A DNA stretch of 20,710 nucleotides from JBDZUZ01 sp040255445 (lineage in GTDB: Bacteria; Planctomycetota; Phycisphaerae; Phycisphaerales; UBA1924): positions 1 through 20,710 of the forward strand of contig JBDZUZ010000062.1 of NCBI GenBank assembly GCA_040255445.1, written 5' to 3'. The position numbers and the translations under genes are program-made. The notes beneath the pieces are model-generated. The model had not been told where the DNA came from and ran no database searches. It saw only the letters and a program-made list of their open reading frames with translations. This document shows, in pieces, positions 1 through 8,069 of the stretch (positions are counted from its first letter, which is position 1; every line of letters begins with the position of its first letter).

Positions 1-152
1 GGGGACGGGGGCACGAACCGGTGACCGCGGCCACCGCCGGGACGCGTTTGTGCGGGTTCTGCTACAGTGGCCGACCCGCGGCAGAGTCGCCCCGGGAAGC
101 ACGCCGCGAAATATTCCGCCGGCCGATCACGGTCGGCGTTGTTCAGCAACAG

Positions 153-179
153 AACGCCCGGGCCCCCGCCGCGGGCGTT
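153..179. promoter_or_regulatory. GC-rich stem-loop in the leader of the lipoprotein gene
   Basis: A perfect 8-bp inverted repeat, AACGCCCG (153-160) and CGGGCGTT (172-179), encloses an 11-nt loop. It ends 8 nt before the likely Shine-Dalgarno AAGG (187-190) of the lipoprotein gene. If transcription starts upstream, this would be a leader hairpin that could affect translation. It could equally be the terminator of a gene to the left of the window, but no T tract follows. In DNA this GC-rich such stems also arise by chance. Confidence 0.3.
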
Positions 180-196
180 GTCAGGCAAGGGTGTCC

Positions 197-2239
197 ATGA
201 CTTCACACCGCATCGCTCCCGCTGCCCCCCACGCCCCCCGCCGTCCGTTCGCCGGCGTCGGTCGCACCGCGCTGCTCCTGACGGCCCTGGCCGGACTGGC
301 CGCGGGTCTCACCGCGTGCGAGCGTGAGTCCGAGTCGCAGCGGACCGTTCGCGAGTCGGCGGCCCAGCTCGAAGCGATCTCAATCGCCGGCCGCGCCCCC
401 GCCGCACCCGACCAGGCCCGCCAGGCGCTCAACCAGGTCAACCAGCAGGCGACCTCGGCGACCTCCGCCGAAAACAAGGGCACCAAGGCCGCCGCCCATG
501 TCCTGGTCTCGCAGAGCCAGCACCAGCTCGCCGAGGGCCCCGCGGCCGAAGCGCTCTCCGCCGACTTTGCCGCCCGCAATCTGATCACCGAGCTCGGCGG
601 GCACTTCTCCCGCTGGGCCTCCCGCATCGGCGCGGCCCAGGCCGCCTCGGCCTTCGATCCCGCCGATCAGATCGCGCAGATCGCACAGAGCAAGACACGC
701 CACCAGCAGGAACTGCAACCGCTGCAGTCCGAACTGCAGCAGGTGCGGTCGCAGGTCAATGACCTCCGCGCCCAGGCCCAGGCTAAGTTCGATCAAGCCG
801 ATGCCGCGCAGGCCCGGTACTCGCAGATGATGCAGCGGGCGATGCAGATGTCCGCCCGCGAGGCGGCGCCCATCGTCGCCGAGGCCAACGAGTCGCGGCG
901 GCAGTCCGATCAGCTCCGCCTTGAGGGCGGCAAGCTCGAAGCCCGCGCGGAGACCCAGGCGCCGCGGCTGACCGAGATCGAGCTGCTCATCGCCCAGAAG
1001 CAGTCGCAGATCTCCGACCTCGAGTCGATCGAGACCTCGCTGGCCTCGCGCCAGGCCGCGGCCCGCGCCGAGGCCGCCGCGGCCCGCGCTGCAGCCGACG
1101 ATGCCGCCAACCAGATCGATGCGATCGTCGTCAAGCTCGGCGAGGCATACGGCGAGGGCGGCTCCGGCGGCGCCGTGATGTCGGCCTACGACAGCGCGAT
1201 CAGCGCGTTCGAGAAGTCGGCCCGCGCAGGCCGCGAGGCGGGCACCGCCGGCGGCCGCTACACCTCGGCGAAGCTGGCCGAAGGCACCGCAATGCAGGCA
1301 GTGGGCGACCTCCGCTGGCAGGCGGCCCAGTCGCTGATCAACTACGCCGTCGCCCTCGAGATGCTCACCGGCGCCCAGCCCCAGATCGCAAACGCGAGCG
1401 ATTATGCCAAGCGTGCGGAGGACGCCCGGGCCCGCGCCCAGCAGATGCTGACCGCGGCGGGCGAGGCGTACCAGTCCGCCGTGTCGGCCTTCTCCGGCGC
1501 CGGCGGCGGCGCCGATGCCGAGCGGATCCAGCGGCTGACCGATGCCCTCGGCGCGGTCGCGGCTCAGCTCAAGGGCGAAGAACCCCCCGCCCCGACGATG
1601 GACGACGGCGGCAGCGCCGATGCGGGCGCCACCGGCGGTGATGCCGACTCAGCCGCGGCCGAGGCCGCGATCCGCGATGTGATCGGTCAGTACCTGCAGG
1701 CGATGCGGGCGGGCGACACCGACGCGATGGCCGCGACGATCGATTTCGGCGACGTTCCCACCGAAGAACTGCGCCCTCTCTTCGAACTGATGTTCGCCTC
1801 GCTCCGCCTCGACCAGGCCATGCAGAACAAATTCAACCAGGGCCTGATGGAGATGTCCCAGGCGATGGGCGGCGCCGGCGCGGGTCTGGGCCAGATCGGC
1901 GCCGGGGCCGGAGGCCTGAGCGAGATCCTCGCACGGACACCGCAGGACTACGCGATCAGCGTGTCCGGCGACACCGCGACCGCCACCACCCCGAACGACC
2001 CCGAGCCGATGCGGTTCAAGATGGTCGATGGTCGCTGGATGATTGAACTGCCGCCCGAGTTCGCCGCCGCCCGCCAGCAGGCCCAGGCGATGGGCCCGCA
2101 GATGCGGGCGATCGCAGGGGCGTTCTCGAAAGTCGCCGCGGACATCGAGAGCGGCCAGATCGCCACGATGGAAGCGGCGATGCAGGCCATGATGCAGCAG
2201 ATGATGAACGCCGTGCAGAACTCGCCCGGCGGCGGCTGA
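197..2239 (+). CDS. Predicted coiled-coil lipoprotein with C-terminal NTF2-like region
   Basis: The protein has 680 aa. I chose the ATG at 197 because AAGG lies 6 nt upstream and because a lipoprotein signal peptide then begins properly: a basic N-terminus, a hydrophobic core at residues 24-37 and a lipobox LTAC with Cys41 as the lipidation site. The open frame extends up to position 50, but that extension has no signal-peptide logic. Residues of about 170-320 are rich in Ala, Gln, Glu and Arg and predict long helical coiled coils. A Gly/Ala/Asp-rich linker follows near residue 465-485. Residues of about 485-620 (AIRDVIGQYLQAMRAGD, then a short beta-rich part) look like an NTF2/DUF4878-type cone fold. 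The tail is Met/Gln rich. The likely location is anchored to a membrane facing the periplasm; a structural role is inferred. The exact family is not recognised. A small CGGCC-CTTT-GGCCG stem follows at 2268-2281. Confidence 0.85.
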   Translation: MTSHRIAPAAPHAPRRPFAGVGRTALLLTALAGLAAGLTACERESESQRTVRESAAQLEAISIAGRAPAAPDQARQALNQVNQQATSATSAENKGTKAAAHVLVSQSQHQLAEGPAAEALSADFAARNLITELGGHFSRWASRIGAAQAASAFDPADQIAQIAQSKTRHQQELQPLQSELQQVRSQVNDLRAQAQAKFDQADAAQARYSQMMQRAMQMSAREAAPIVAEANESRRQSDQLRLEGGKLEARAETQAPRLTEIELLIAQKQSQISDLESIETSLASRQAAARAEAAAARAAADDAANQIDAIVVKLGEAYGEGGSGGAVMSAYDSAISAFEKSARAGREAGTAGGRYTSAKLAEGTAMQAVGDLRWQAAQSLINYAVALEMLTGAQPQIANASDYAKRAEDARARAQQMLTAAGEAYQSAVSAFSGAGGGADAERIQRLTDALGAVAAQLKGEEPPAPTMDDGGSADAGATGGDADSAAAEAAIRDVIGQYLQAMRAGDTDAMAATIDFGDVPTEELRPLFELMFASLRLDQAMQNKFNQGLMEMSQAMGGAGAGLGQIGAGAGGLSEILARTPQDYAISVSGDTATATTPNDPEPMRFKMVDGRWMIELPPEFAAARQQAQAMGPQMRAIAGAFSKVAADIESGQIATMEAAMQAMMQQMMNAVQNSPGGG

Positions 2240-2274
2240 TCTCGCGTGAACGCCGCGGCATTTCCACCGGCCCT

Positions 2275-2304
2275 TTGGCCGCCGGCATCCGCCGCCCCAA
2301 CAAT
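2275..2304 (+). promoter_or_regulatory. Putative promoter of the FNR gene, compatible with leaderless mRNA
   Basis: A -35-like TTGGCC (2275-2280) and a -10-like AACAAT (2299-2304) are separated by 18 nt. The hexamer is followed by 6 nt and then the ATG at 2311, so transcription would begin at or next to the start codon. No Shine-Dalgarno site is visible upstream of that ATG. The in-frame TTG at 2275, which would give a longer protein, is more likely part of the -35 element. The -10 matches the consensus at 4 of 6 positions only. Confidence 0.4.
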
Positions 2305-2310
2305 GGCGAT

Positions 2311-3297
2311 ATGCCCTCCGTGACCACAGACCCCTCCGGCGCCGCCGCGGCGACGCCCGGCATCCCGACGCTCCGCGAAGCCCGCATGCACCTGGTGACC
2401 CCCGCCCAGCCCGTGCTGGGAACCGTCGTCGCCAACGACAAGTGCACCAACGCCCGCAAAGCGGCCGGCTTCGTCCGCCACGTCCAGATCGATGTCTCGG
2501 GCACCCCCATCGCCGGCGGCTTCATCGCCGGCCAGTCCTTCGGCGTCATCCCGCCCGGGACCGACGCCAACGGCCGGCCCCACAAGCTCCGCCTCTACTC
2601 GATCGCCTCGCCCTCCTTCGGTGAGGACGGCCACGGCAATGTGCTCGCCACCACCGTCAAGCGGCTGGTCGACGAGCACACCGACACCGGCAAGCTGTTC
2701 CTGGGCGTCGCGTCCAACTACCTCTGCGACCTCAAGCCCGGCGACCAGGTCCATGTGACCGGCCCCAGCGGCAAGCGGTTCGTCCTCCCGCAGGACGCCG
2801 CGCAGCACGACTACCTCTTCTTCGCCACCGGCACCGGCATCGCCCCCTTCCGCGGCATGATCCTCGACCTCCTCAAGGAGAACGCCCCGAGCCGGGTCAC
2901 GCTCGTGATGGGCGCCCCCTACGCCACCGACCTGCTCTACCACCGCGAACTGCTCGAACTGGCCGAAAAGCACCCCAACTTCCGCTACCTCACCGCCCTG
3001 AGCCGCGAGCGGCAGCTCGATGGATCGCCCGCGATGTACGTGCAGGACCGCGTCCACCGCTCCGCGGATGAACTGATCCCGATGCTCGAGAGCCCCCGGA
3101 CGCTGGTCTATGTCTGCGGCATCGCCGGGATGGAACTGGGGATCTTCCAGCAGATCGCCCGAGGCCTGTCAGGCCCGGCCCGCGACCAGTATTTCCAACT
3201 CGACCCCGCCGCCGCGGCGGACATCAGCGGCTGGGACCGGAAGATGATCCACAAGCAGGTGCGACCCACAAAGCGGGTGTTCCTGGAGGTCTACTAG
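2311..3297 (+). CDS. Ferredoxin--NADP+ reductase, plant/cyanobacterial type
   Basis: This 328-aa flavoprotein would transfer electrons between reduced ferredoxin and NADP(H) in the cytoplasm. The FAD-binding motif RLYSIAS is at 94-100. A second flavin-contact region runs around 138-154 (LCDLKPGDQVHVTGPSG). The NADP(H)-binding glycine motif GTGIAPF is at 174-180. SRE at 231-233 is the usual 2'-phosphate-binding site, and CGIAGM is at 269-274. The protein ends in a C-terminal tyrosine (LEVY, Y328), as chloroplast-type FNRs do, where that residue stacks on the flavin. These features separate it from the bacterial Fpr type. About 35 extra N-terminal residues are low complexity. There is no linker domain for phycobilisomes and no neighbouring ferredoxin. 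In a heterotroph it would more likely feed reduced ferredoxin than photosynthetic NADPH production; that is inference. ATG 2311 is preferred over TTG 2275. Confidence 0.93.
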   Translation: MPSVTTDPSGAAAATPGIPTLREARMHLVTPAQPVLGTVVANDKCTNARKAAGFVRHVQIDVSGTPIAGGFIAGQSFGVIPPGTDANGRPHKLRLYSIASPSFGEDGHGNVLATTVKRLVDEHTDTGKLFLGVASNYLCDLKPGDQVHVTGPSGKRFVLPQDAAQHDYLFFATGTGIAPFRGMILDLLKENAPSRVTLVMGAPYATDLLYHRELLELAEKHPNFRYLTALSRERQLDGSPAMYVQDRVHRSADELIPMLESPRTLVYVCGIAGMELGIFQQIARGLSGPARDQYFQLDPAAAADISGWDRKMIHKQVRPTKRVFLEVY

Positions 3298-3305
3298 CGT
3301 GTTCG

Positions 3306-3323
3306 CGGACCGATCGGGGTCCG
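3306..3323 (+). terminator. Weak stem-loop after the FNR gene
   Basis: CGGACC (3306-3311) pairs with GGTCCG (3318-3323) around a 6-nt loop, starting 8 nt after the FNR stop codon. No T run follows, so an intrinsic terminator of the classic kind is not shown; the position is the main support. Confidence 0.3.
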
Positions 3324-3342
3324 GTCGGGGAACAGGGAACAT

Positions 3343-3369
3343 TTGACCACTCGCGTCGGTACTGATACT
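3343..3369 (+). promoter_or_regulatory. Putative sigma-70-type promoter for the HEAT-like gene
   Basis: TTGACC (3343-3348) matches the -35 consensus at 5 of 6 positions. GATACT (3364-3369) matches the -10 consensus at 4 of 6. The 15-nt spacer is short. This is one of the few AT-richer patches in the region and lies about 80 nt upstream of the TTG start at 3454, giving a leader that ends in a clear AAGGGA ribosome binding site. Confidence 0.4.
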
Positions 3370-3453
3370 TTGCCGCGCCACAGACGGCTCGCCCCGCGGT
3401 GACGACGGCCTCATCCATGGCCCCCTGCGGGCTTACTTCGAAGGGATCCCGCG

Positions 3454-4569
3454 TTGATCGAGCGGACTCTGAATCGGGTTCCGGCACTTCTCCTGTCGCT
3501 GGCGCTGCTCGCGCCGCTGGCGCCGGCTTTGGCCCAGGCCGACCGCCTGGCCGACGACGTCGTCACCACGATCGTGCTGAACGACACTCAGAAGCGGGCG
3601 ATCGCCGACTTCGCCGCGGCTCACACCCCCAACCTCTCCGCGCAGGAGCCGCAGACGGTCGCCAAGGCCCGTGCCGCCCTCGTCGAGCCGCTGGGGAACG
3701 CCCGCGTCTCCGCGGCGACCCGGCTCGAGATGAGCCGCGTCCTGGTCGATCCCGTCGGCCGCCTTGTCAGCGACCAGCGCGAGATCGTCGCGATCAACGC
3801 GGTCATCATCGCCGGCGAGCTCGCGACCGAGCCCGCGACGCAGGTCCTGGTCGCAGCACTCAACGATCAGCGGCCAACCGTCCGCTACCAGTCGGCCTAC
3901 GCCCTGGGACGGACCTTCGAGTCAATCCGCACCTCCGCCCCCGCGATCCGTGCTGACCGCGCTCTCGCGCTCATCGACGCGCTCCAGGCCCGGCTGGCCA
4001 TCGAGACCGACGGCCTGGTCGTCGATGCCATCGTGCGGGCTCTGATCGATGCGGGCCGCATCGATCGCCAGGACTTCAGCCAGGTGCCGCCCGCCGCGGT
4101 GATCGCCCTCTCCAAGGGAATGGCCGCTTCGATCAAACGCCAAGGCAACAAGGTTGCCGAGGGTGGGCTCATCGACGCCTACATCCGCGCCGGCCTCGGC
4201 CTCCGCGACATCCTCGCAGCGCAGCGGCTGCCCGACCCCGCGGTGCGGGCCGCCGCCGAACTCGGCGCCGACCTCATCGCGCACGCCGTCCGCGTCGTCG
4301 AGCAGAAAGCGCTCCCGAATCAGGACCCCGCCGTCCGGTCGCGGTACGCCCGAGTCGCGGCCGTCGGCGAGACCGTCGTGCTCTTCGTCGGCACCCGGCT
4401 CGACCCCACCCTGACCTTCGCTTCGCGCCAGATCGGGGACAAACTGCAGCAGGGCACGACCGGCGGTGATGCGGCCTTCGCTGTCGATGCCCGCGGCATC
4501 GTCGGCTCCAACGGCCTTGTGACCAAGCCGCCGTTCTCCTTCCCCGGCAACCGCTTCCTCGAGCGGTAA
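3454..4569 (+). CDS. Exported alpha-helical HEAT-repeat-like protein of unknown function
   Basis: The product has 371 aa. The TTG start at 3454 is supported by AAGGGA (3441-3446) 7 nt upstream and by the signal peptide it creates: basic start, Leu/Ala core at about residues 8-24, and an ALA-Q cleavage site near residue 27. The mature protein is almost all helix. Residues of about 85-160 contain HEAT/PBS-lyase-like repeats (AINAVIIAGELA, then VRYQSAYALGRTFE), the pattern of solenoid proteins that bind other proteins. No catalytic motif is visible. The tail after about residue 335 is Gly-rich and extended, ending in PFSFPGNRFLER. It lies 156 nt after the FNR gene with its own promoter-like sequence. 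A periplasmic scaffold or binding role is inferred only. No closer family is recognised. Confidence 0.8.
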   Translation: MIERTLNRVPALLLSLALLAPLAPALAQADRLADDVVTTIVLNDTQKRAIADFAAAHTPNLSAQEPQTVAKARAALVEPLGNARVSAATRLEMSRVLVDPVGRLVSDQREIVAINAVIIAGELATEPATQVLVAALNDQRPTVRYQSAYALGRTFESIRTSAPAIRADRALALIDALQARLAIETDGLVVDAIVRALIDAGRIDRQDFSQVPPAAVIALSKGMAASIKRQGNKVAEGGLIDAYIRAGLGLRDILAAQRLPDPAVRAAAELGADLIAHAVRVVEQKALPNQDPAVRSRYARVAAVGETVVLFVGTRLDPTLTFASRQIGDKLQQGTTGGDAAFAVDARGIVGSNGLVTKPPFSFPGNRFLER

Positions 4570-4595
4570 GCCTCGCGAAGCGCGGCCCGGTCCCG

Positions 4596-4601
4596 TACCC
4601 T
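4596..4601 (+). promoter_or_regulatory. -10-like TACCCT placed for leaderless transcription of the oppA-like gene
   Basis: TACCCT fits TANNNT and lies exactly 6 nt before the ATG at 4608, the distance at which RNA polymerase would start at the A of ATG. There is no Shine-Dalgarno-like sequence in the 38-nt gap. No convincing -35 is seen, so the call depends on the spacing and on the same arrangement before other SD-less genes in this window. Confidence 0.4.
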
Positions 4602-4607
4602 GCTCGC

Positions 4608-6503
4608 ATGGCAAAGCTCGTGCTGCCGTTTGTCGTCCTGCTCGCGCTGGTCGGGCTGACCGTGCTGTCGGACCGGCCCATGCCGCCGGCCGACTTCTCC
4701 TTCATCAACCGCGGCGACGTCACCACGCTCGACCTGCAGACCATGTCCTGGAACCAGGACCTGCGCGTCGCCCGGCTGCTCTTCGAAGGGCTCACCCGCA
4801 ACGACGTCTTCGACACCGAGTTCAGCGCGCGGCCGGCGGTCGCGGAATCCTGGACCGTGTCCGAAGACGGTCGGATCTACACCTTCAAGCTCAGACCCGA
4901 TGCGAAGTGGTCCAACGGATCGCCGGTCACCTCCGGCGACTTCATCTTCACCTGGCGTCGCGCCATGCTGCCCGACACCGCCTGCGACTACATCACCCTC
5001 TTCTACCCGATCAAGGGCGCGGAAGCCTTCTACAACTGGCGGGCCGATGCGCTGGCCGAGTTCGCACGCGACCAGTCGATCACCGACCGCGCAGCCGCCG
5101 CCAACGAGCTCTGGGAAGAGACCAAGCGCAAGTTCGATGAGATGGTCGGCGTCGCCGCCCCCGATGCCCGCACGCTGGTCGTCGAGCTCGAGCGGCCCGT
5201 GCCCTACTTCCTCGATGCAACGAGTTTCGCGGTGCTCTACCCCGTGTACCCGCCGCTGGTCTCGGCCTATCAGAGCATCGATGCGCAAACCGCGCGGCTC
5301 AAGGTCGAGCCCGACTGGACCAAGCCGCCGCGCCTGGTGAGCAACGGGCCGTACGTGCTCAAGCTCTGGCGCTTCAAGCGCGACATGCGCTTCGAGATCA
5401 ACCCCCACTACTGGGACAAGGACTCACTCAACATCCGCTCGATCAGCATCCCTTCGATCGAAGACGGCAACGCGCAGGTGATGGCCTACCGCACCGGCGC
5501 TGTCGACTGGCTCAGCGATGTGACCCCGCCCTACGCCGGCGACATCCTCGCCGCGAAGATGGAGTTCTACAAAGAGCATTGGGACGAGTACACCAGGCTC
5601 AAGGAGCAGGGCCTCGACCCGATCGAGATCGACCGCCGCCTGCCCCCCGATCCGCGCAAGAACATCCACGCCTTCCCGACGTTCGGCACGTATTTCTACA
5701 ACTTCAACTGCCTGCCGCGGCTGCGCGATGGCCGGCCCAACCCCTTCGCGGACCCAAAGGTCCGACGCGCTTTCACCATGGCCGTCGACCGCCAGGCGAT
5801 CGTCGATCAGGTGCGCCGCCGCGGCGAGCCGGTCGCGACCACTTTGATCCCGCCAGACTCCATCGGCGGGTACGAGTCACCCAAGGGGCTGCCCTTCGAC
5901 CCCGAGGCCGCCCGCAAGCTTCTTGCCGAGGCGGGCTACCCCAACGGCCAGGGCTTCATCACCGTCGATATCGCCTTCAACAAGGACGCGGGGCACGACA
6001 TCATCGCGCAGGCGATCGCCAAGAACTGGGAGCAGTACCTGGGCGTCTCGGTCTCGCTCTCGCAGAAGGAGATCAAGGTCTTCAAAGACGATCTCAAGAA
6101 CGCGAACTACATCGTCGGCCGCGCCAGCTGGTTCGGCGACTACGGCGACCCGACGACCTTCCTCTGGCTCAACCGCACCGGCGATGGCAACAACGACCGC
6201 AAGTACTCGAGCGCGGTCTTCGACGGCCTGCTCGCGCAAGCCGATGAGGAGACCGATCCGAAGCGGCGGATGGAGATCCTCTCCGAGGCCGAGCGGATCC
6301 TCGTCGATGAGGACCTCCCGCTGATCCCGATCTTCCACTACGTGCAGCTCTGCATGTTCGATGCGAACCGGATCACCGGCATCAGCCCGCACCCGCGGCA
6401 GGAACAGAACCTCTACCTCGTCGATGTCTACGGCGACGGCGTCGGCACCGACGAGCCCCGCGTGATGCGCACGGTCGATCCCGCGGCGGACCGACCGCAG
6501 TAA
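4608..6503 (+). CDS. ABC transporter substrate-binding protein, oligopeptide (OppA/SBP_bac_5) family
   Basis: This 631-aa extracytoplasmic binding protein would capture peptides or similar solutes and deliver them to a membrane permease. The family fold begins near residue 28 (FINRGDVTTLDLQTM, then LLFEGLTRND) and runs to about residue 600. Typical landmarks are SNGSPVTSGDFIFTWRR near 103-119, NPHYWD near 265-270 and VRRAFTMAVDRQAIVDQV near 385-402. The N-terminus has one hydrophobic segment (residues 3-20) and no lipobox Cys, so it is either cleaved as a plain signal peptide or kept as a membrane anchor. A charged stretch of about 40 residues (KMEFYKEHWDEY to DPRKN, about 315-352) interrupts the usual core and looks like a lineage-specific insertion. 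The permease gene follows after 57 nt. Substrate is not predictable from sequence alone. Confidence 0.93.
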   Translation: MAKLVLPFVVLLALVGLTVLSDRPMPPADFSFINRGDVTTLDLQTMSWNQDLRVARLLFEGLTRNDVFDTEFSARPAVAESWTVSEDGRIYTFKLRPDAKWSNGSPVTSGDFIFTWRRAMLPDTACDYITLFYPIKGAEAFYNWRADALAEFARDQSITDRAAAANELWEETKRKFDEMVGVAAPDARTLVVELERPVPYFLDATSFAVLYPVYPPLVSAYQSIDAQTARLKVEPDWTKPPRLVSNGPYVLKLWRFKRDMRFEINPHYWDKDSLNIRSISIPSIEDGNAQVMAYRTGAVDWLSDVTPPYAGDILAAKMEFYKEHWDEYTRLKEQGLDPIEIDRRLPPDPRKNIHAFPTFGTYFYNFNCLPRLRDGRPNPFADPKVRRAFTMAVDRQAIVDQVRRRGEPVATTLIPPDSIGGYESPKGLPFDPEAARKLLAEAGYPNGQGFITVDIAFNKDAGHDIIAQAIAKNWEQYLGVSVSLSQKEIKVFKDDLKNANYIVGRASWFGDYGDPTTFLWLNRTGDGNNDRKYSSAVFDGLLAQADEETDPKRRMEILSEAERILVDEDLPLIPIFHYVQLCMFDANRITGISPHPRQEQNLYLVDVYGDGVGTDEPRVMRTVDPAADRPQ

Positions 6504-6560
6504 CAAGACGTACGCAGCGACACGAACGCTCCGCGGGGCGGCCCGACGCGAAGGACCATC

Positions 6561-7568
6561 ATGCTCGGCCTGATCGCCAGACGACTCTTCCAGCTCCCCA
6601 TCATCCTCGCGGTGATCTACACGCTCACGCTCGCGCTCGCGTGGGCGGTGCCCGGCAACCCGCTCGAGAACCCCGAGGGCCGCCGCCCGCCGCCCGAGGT
6701 CGTCGAGGCCATGCAGCGGCAGTACAACCTCGACAACTTCTGGAAGTTCTATTTTTCGTACCTCAAGAACGCGACGGGCATCGCGTACGCGCAGGCCGAG
6801 ATCAGCGGCGAGGCGGGCCGCATGGAAGCCGCCGCAGTCGCCGCGGGCGTCGAGCCGCCGTCGCGGCGCATCTTCGACCTGGGCCCATCCCTGCAGTACC
6901 GCGATCAGCGGGTCAACGGCATCATCGCCGACACACTGCCGGTCTCGATCACCGTCGGCGGCGCGGCGATCATCATCGCGCTGGTGCTGGGCCTCACCGC
7001 CGGCGTCGTGGGCGCTGTGCGGCCCAACTCGCTCGCGGACCTGGCGACGCTCGTCGTTGCGCTCATCGGCATCAGCCTGCCCAGCTTCGTGATCGGCACG
7101 GTGCTGCTCCTGATCTTCTCGGTGTGGCTCGCGTGGCTCCCGGTGGGCAACTGGGGCACGCTCGGCTCGCTCTTCATGCCCGCGCTCACGCTGAGCCTGC
7201 CCTTCGCCGCCTACATCGCCCGGCTGACACGGATGGGCATGATCGATGTACTCGCGCAGGACTTCATCCGCACCGCGCGCGCCAAGGGCGTCTCGCAGTC
7301 CTCGATCCTGCTCAAGCACGCGCTCAAGAACGCTTTCCTGCCGGTGCTCAGCTACCTCGGCCCCGCCACCGCGCTCGCGATGACGGGCTCGTTCATCGTC
7401 GAGCGGATCTTCTCGGTCCCGGGCATGGGCCAGCACTTCGTCAACGGTGTGCAGAACAAGGACCTGTTCCTGATCATCGGCGTCGTGCTGATCTTCGCGA
7501 CGCTGCTGATCCTGTTCAATCTCGTCGTCGATGTGCTCTACCGCTGGATCGACCCGCGGATCGAGTAG
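6561..7568 (+). CDS. ABC transporter permease, OppB/DppB family
   Basis: This 335-aa inner-membrane subunit would form half of the translocation pore of a peptide-type importer. GAAGGA 5 nt before the ATG supports the start. The first membrane helix spans about residues 8-30 and ends in the family-typical AWAVPGNPLENP. Further helices lie near 132-155, 160-188, 195-215, 270-290 and 303-327. The cytoplasmic EAA loop, the contact site for the ATPases, is visible as FIRTARAKGVSQSSILLKHA around residues 235-254. Residues of about 70-118 form a periplasmic insert (SGEAGRMEAAAVAAGVEPP and neighbours) longer than in standard OppB. The gene sits behind the binding protein, presumably in one operon, but no OppC partner and no OppD/OppF ATPases follow, so they must be encoded elsewhere if the transporter works. 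Confidence 0.94.
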   Translation: MLGLIARRLFQLPIILAVIYTLTLALAWAVPGNPLENPEGRRPPPEVVEAMQRQYNLDNFWKFYFSYLKNATGIAYAQAEISGEAGRMEAAAVAAGVEPPSRRIFDLGPSLQYRDQRVNGIIADTLPVSITVGGAAIIIALVLGLTAGVVGAVRPNSLADLATLVVALIGISLPSFVIGTVLLLIFSVWLAWLPVGNWGTLGSLFMPALTLSLPFAAYIARLTRMGMIDVLAQDFIRTARAKGVSQSSILLKHALKNAFLPVLSYLGPATALAMTGSFIVERIFSVPGMGQHFVNGVQNKDLFLIIGVVLIFATLLILFNLVVDVLYRWIDPRIE

Positions 7569-7692
7569 CCTTCCGCGGCCGAATTCCTCTGGAACGGTGC
7601 CCGACCTTCCACCACAATGAGAGGTGGCTCATCCGGCGTCGTGCGCTGGCCGAGTCGCCGCGCCGACGCCTAGGACACTCCATACACATCCC

Positions 7693-7709
7693 AGAGAGGA
7701 GTTGTCTCT
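7693..7709 (+). promoter_or_regulatory. Stem-loop presenting the ribosome binding site of the DUF883 gene
   Basis: AGAGA (7693-7697) can pair with TCTCT (7705-7709), leaving GGAGTTG, which contains the Shine-Dalgarno core, in the loop directly before the ATG at 7710. The SD itself (AGGAG, 7697-7701) is strong and decides the start. The 5-bp A/G stem is weak, so any regulatory effect is speculative. Confidence 0.35.
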
Positions 7710-8048
7710 ATGGCTTCACGAAACAGCAAGAGAAACGCGGTGCTCACCATGGACGATCAGGTCGATGCCCTCCGCGCCGACATGGCCGATCTCCGCGCCG
7801 ATTTCGCCGCCCTGATGAAGGACGTCGTCAGCGCCTCACGCACGGGCGCGGGCGAGGTCCGCGAGCAGGTCTTCGACGAGGTGCAGAAGCGCATCGAACA
7901 GCTCGGCGAGGCCGCCGACTCGCTCAAGGCCCGCGGCCGCCAGGGCGTCGACCGCGTCGAGCAGACGATCGCCGAGCAGCCGCTCGCATCTGTCGGCACC
8001 GCCTTCGGCGTGGGCATGATCATCGGTTTCCTTCTGCACCGGAGGTGA
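7710..8048 (+). CDS. DUF883 (YqjD/ElaB-like) C-tail-anchored membrane protein
   Basis: The protein has 112 aa. Residues of about 15-90 are a charged amphipathic helix with heptad-like spacing (LRADMADLRADFAALMKDVV, later VQKRIEQLGEAADSLKARG). Residues 91-109 form one hydrophobic helix ending in FLLHRR, the classic DUF883 tail. In E. coli the relatives YqjD and ElaB are inner-membrane proteins that bind ribosomes in stationary phase; transferring that role here is inference. AGGAG lies 8 nt before the ATG. The stop codon overlaps a very strong Shine-Dalgarno sequence for the next small membrane gene, so the two are probably translated together, as yqjD and yqjE are in enterobacteria. Confidence 0.9.
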   Translation: MASRNSKRNAVLTMDDQVDALRADMADLRADFAALMKDVVSASRTGAGEVREQVFDEVQKRIEQLGEAADSLKARGRQGVDRVEQTIAEQPLASVGTAFGVGMIIGFLLHRR

Positions 8049-8051
8049 TCC
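8041..8051 (+). promoter_or_regulatory. Exceptional Shine-Dalgarno site, 11-nt match to the 16S rRNA tail
   Basis: GGAGGTGATCC is perfectly complementary to the conserved bacterial 16S 3' end, GGATCACCTCC. It includes the stop codon TGA (8046-8048) of the DUF883 gene. The nearest in-frame ATG (8070) lies 24 nt after GGAGG, too far for normal initiation. The codon at the usual distance is ATC (8052), 6 nt after GGAGG. This makes the start of the next gene uncertain. Confidence 0.7.
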
Positions 8052-8069
8052 ATCCGCGCGATCGCGAAG

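Noticed and set aside
50..196. Upstream extension of the lipoprotein reading frame
   Set aside because: It has no signal-peptide character, while ATG 197 has an SD and starts a correct lipoprotein signal.
5877..7436. Long minus-strand open frame opposite the ABC transporter genes
   Set aside because: Its translation is an Arg/Asp/Glu/His-rich shadow typical of antisense frames in GC-rich genes; the plus strand encodes clear families.
8046..8048. Selenocysteine or programmed TGA read-through joining the DUF883 and YqjE-like genes
   Set aside because: The two families occur as separate proteins elsewhere, the SD at the stop supports reinitiation, and no SECIS-like structure is visible; mentioned only as an alternative.
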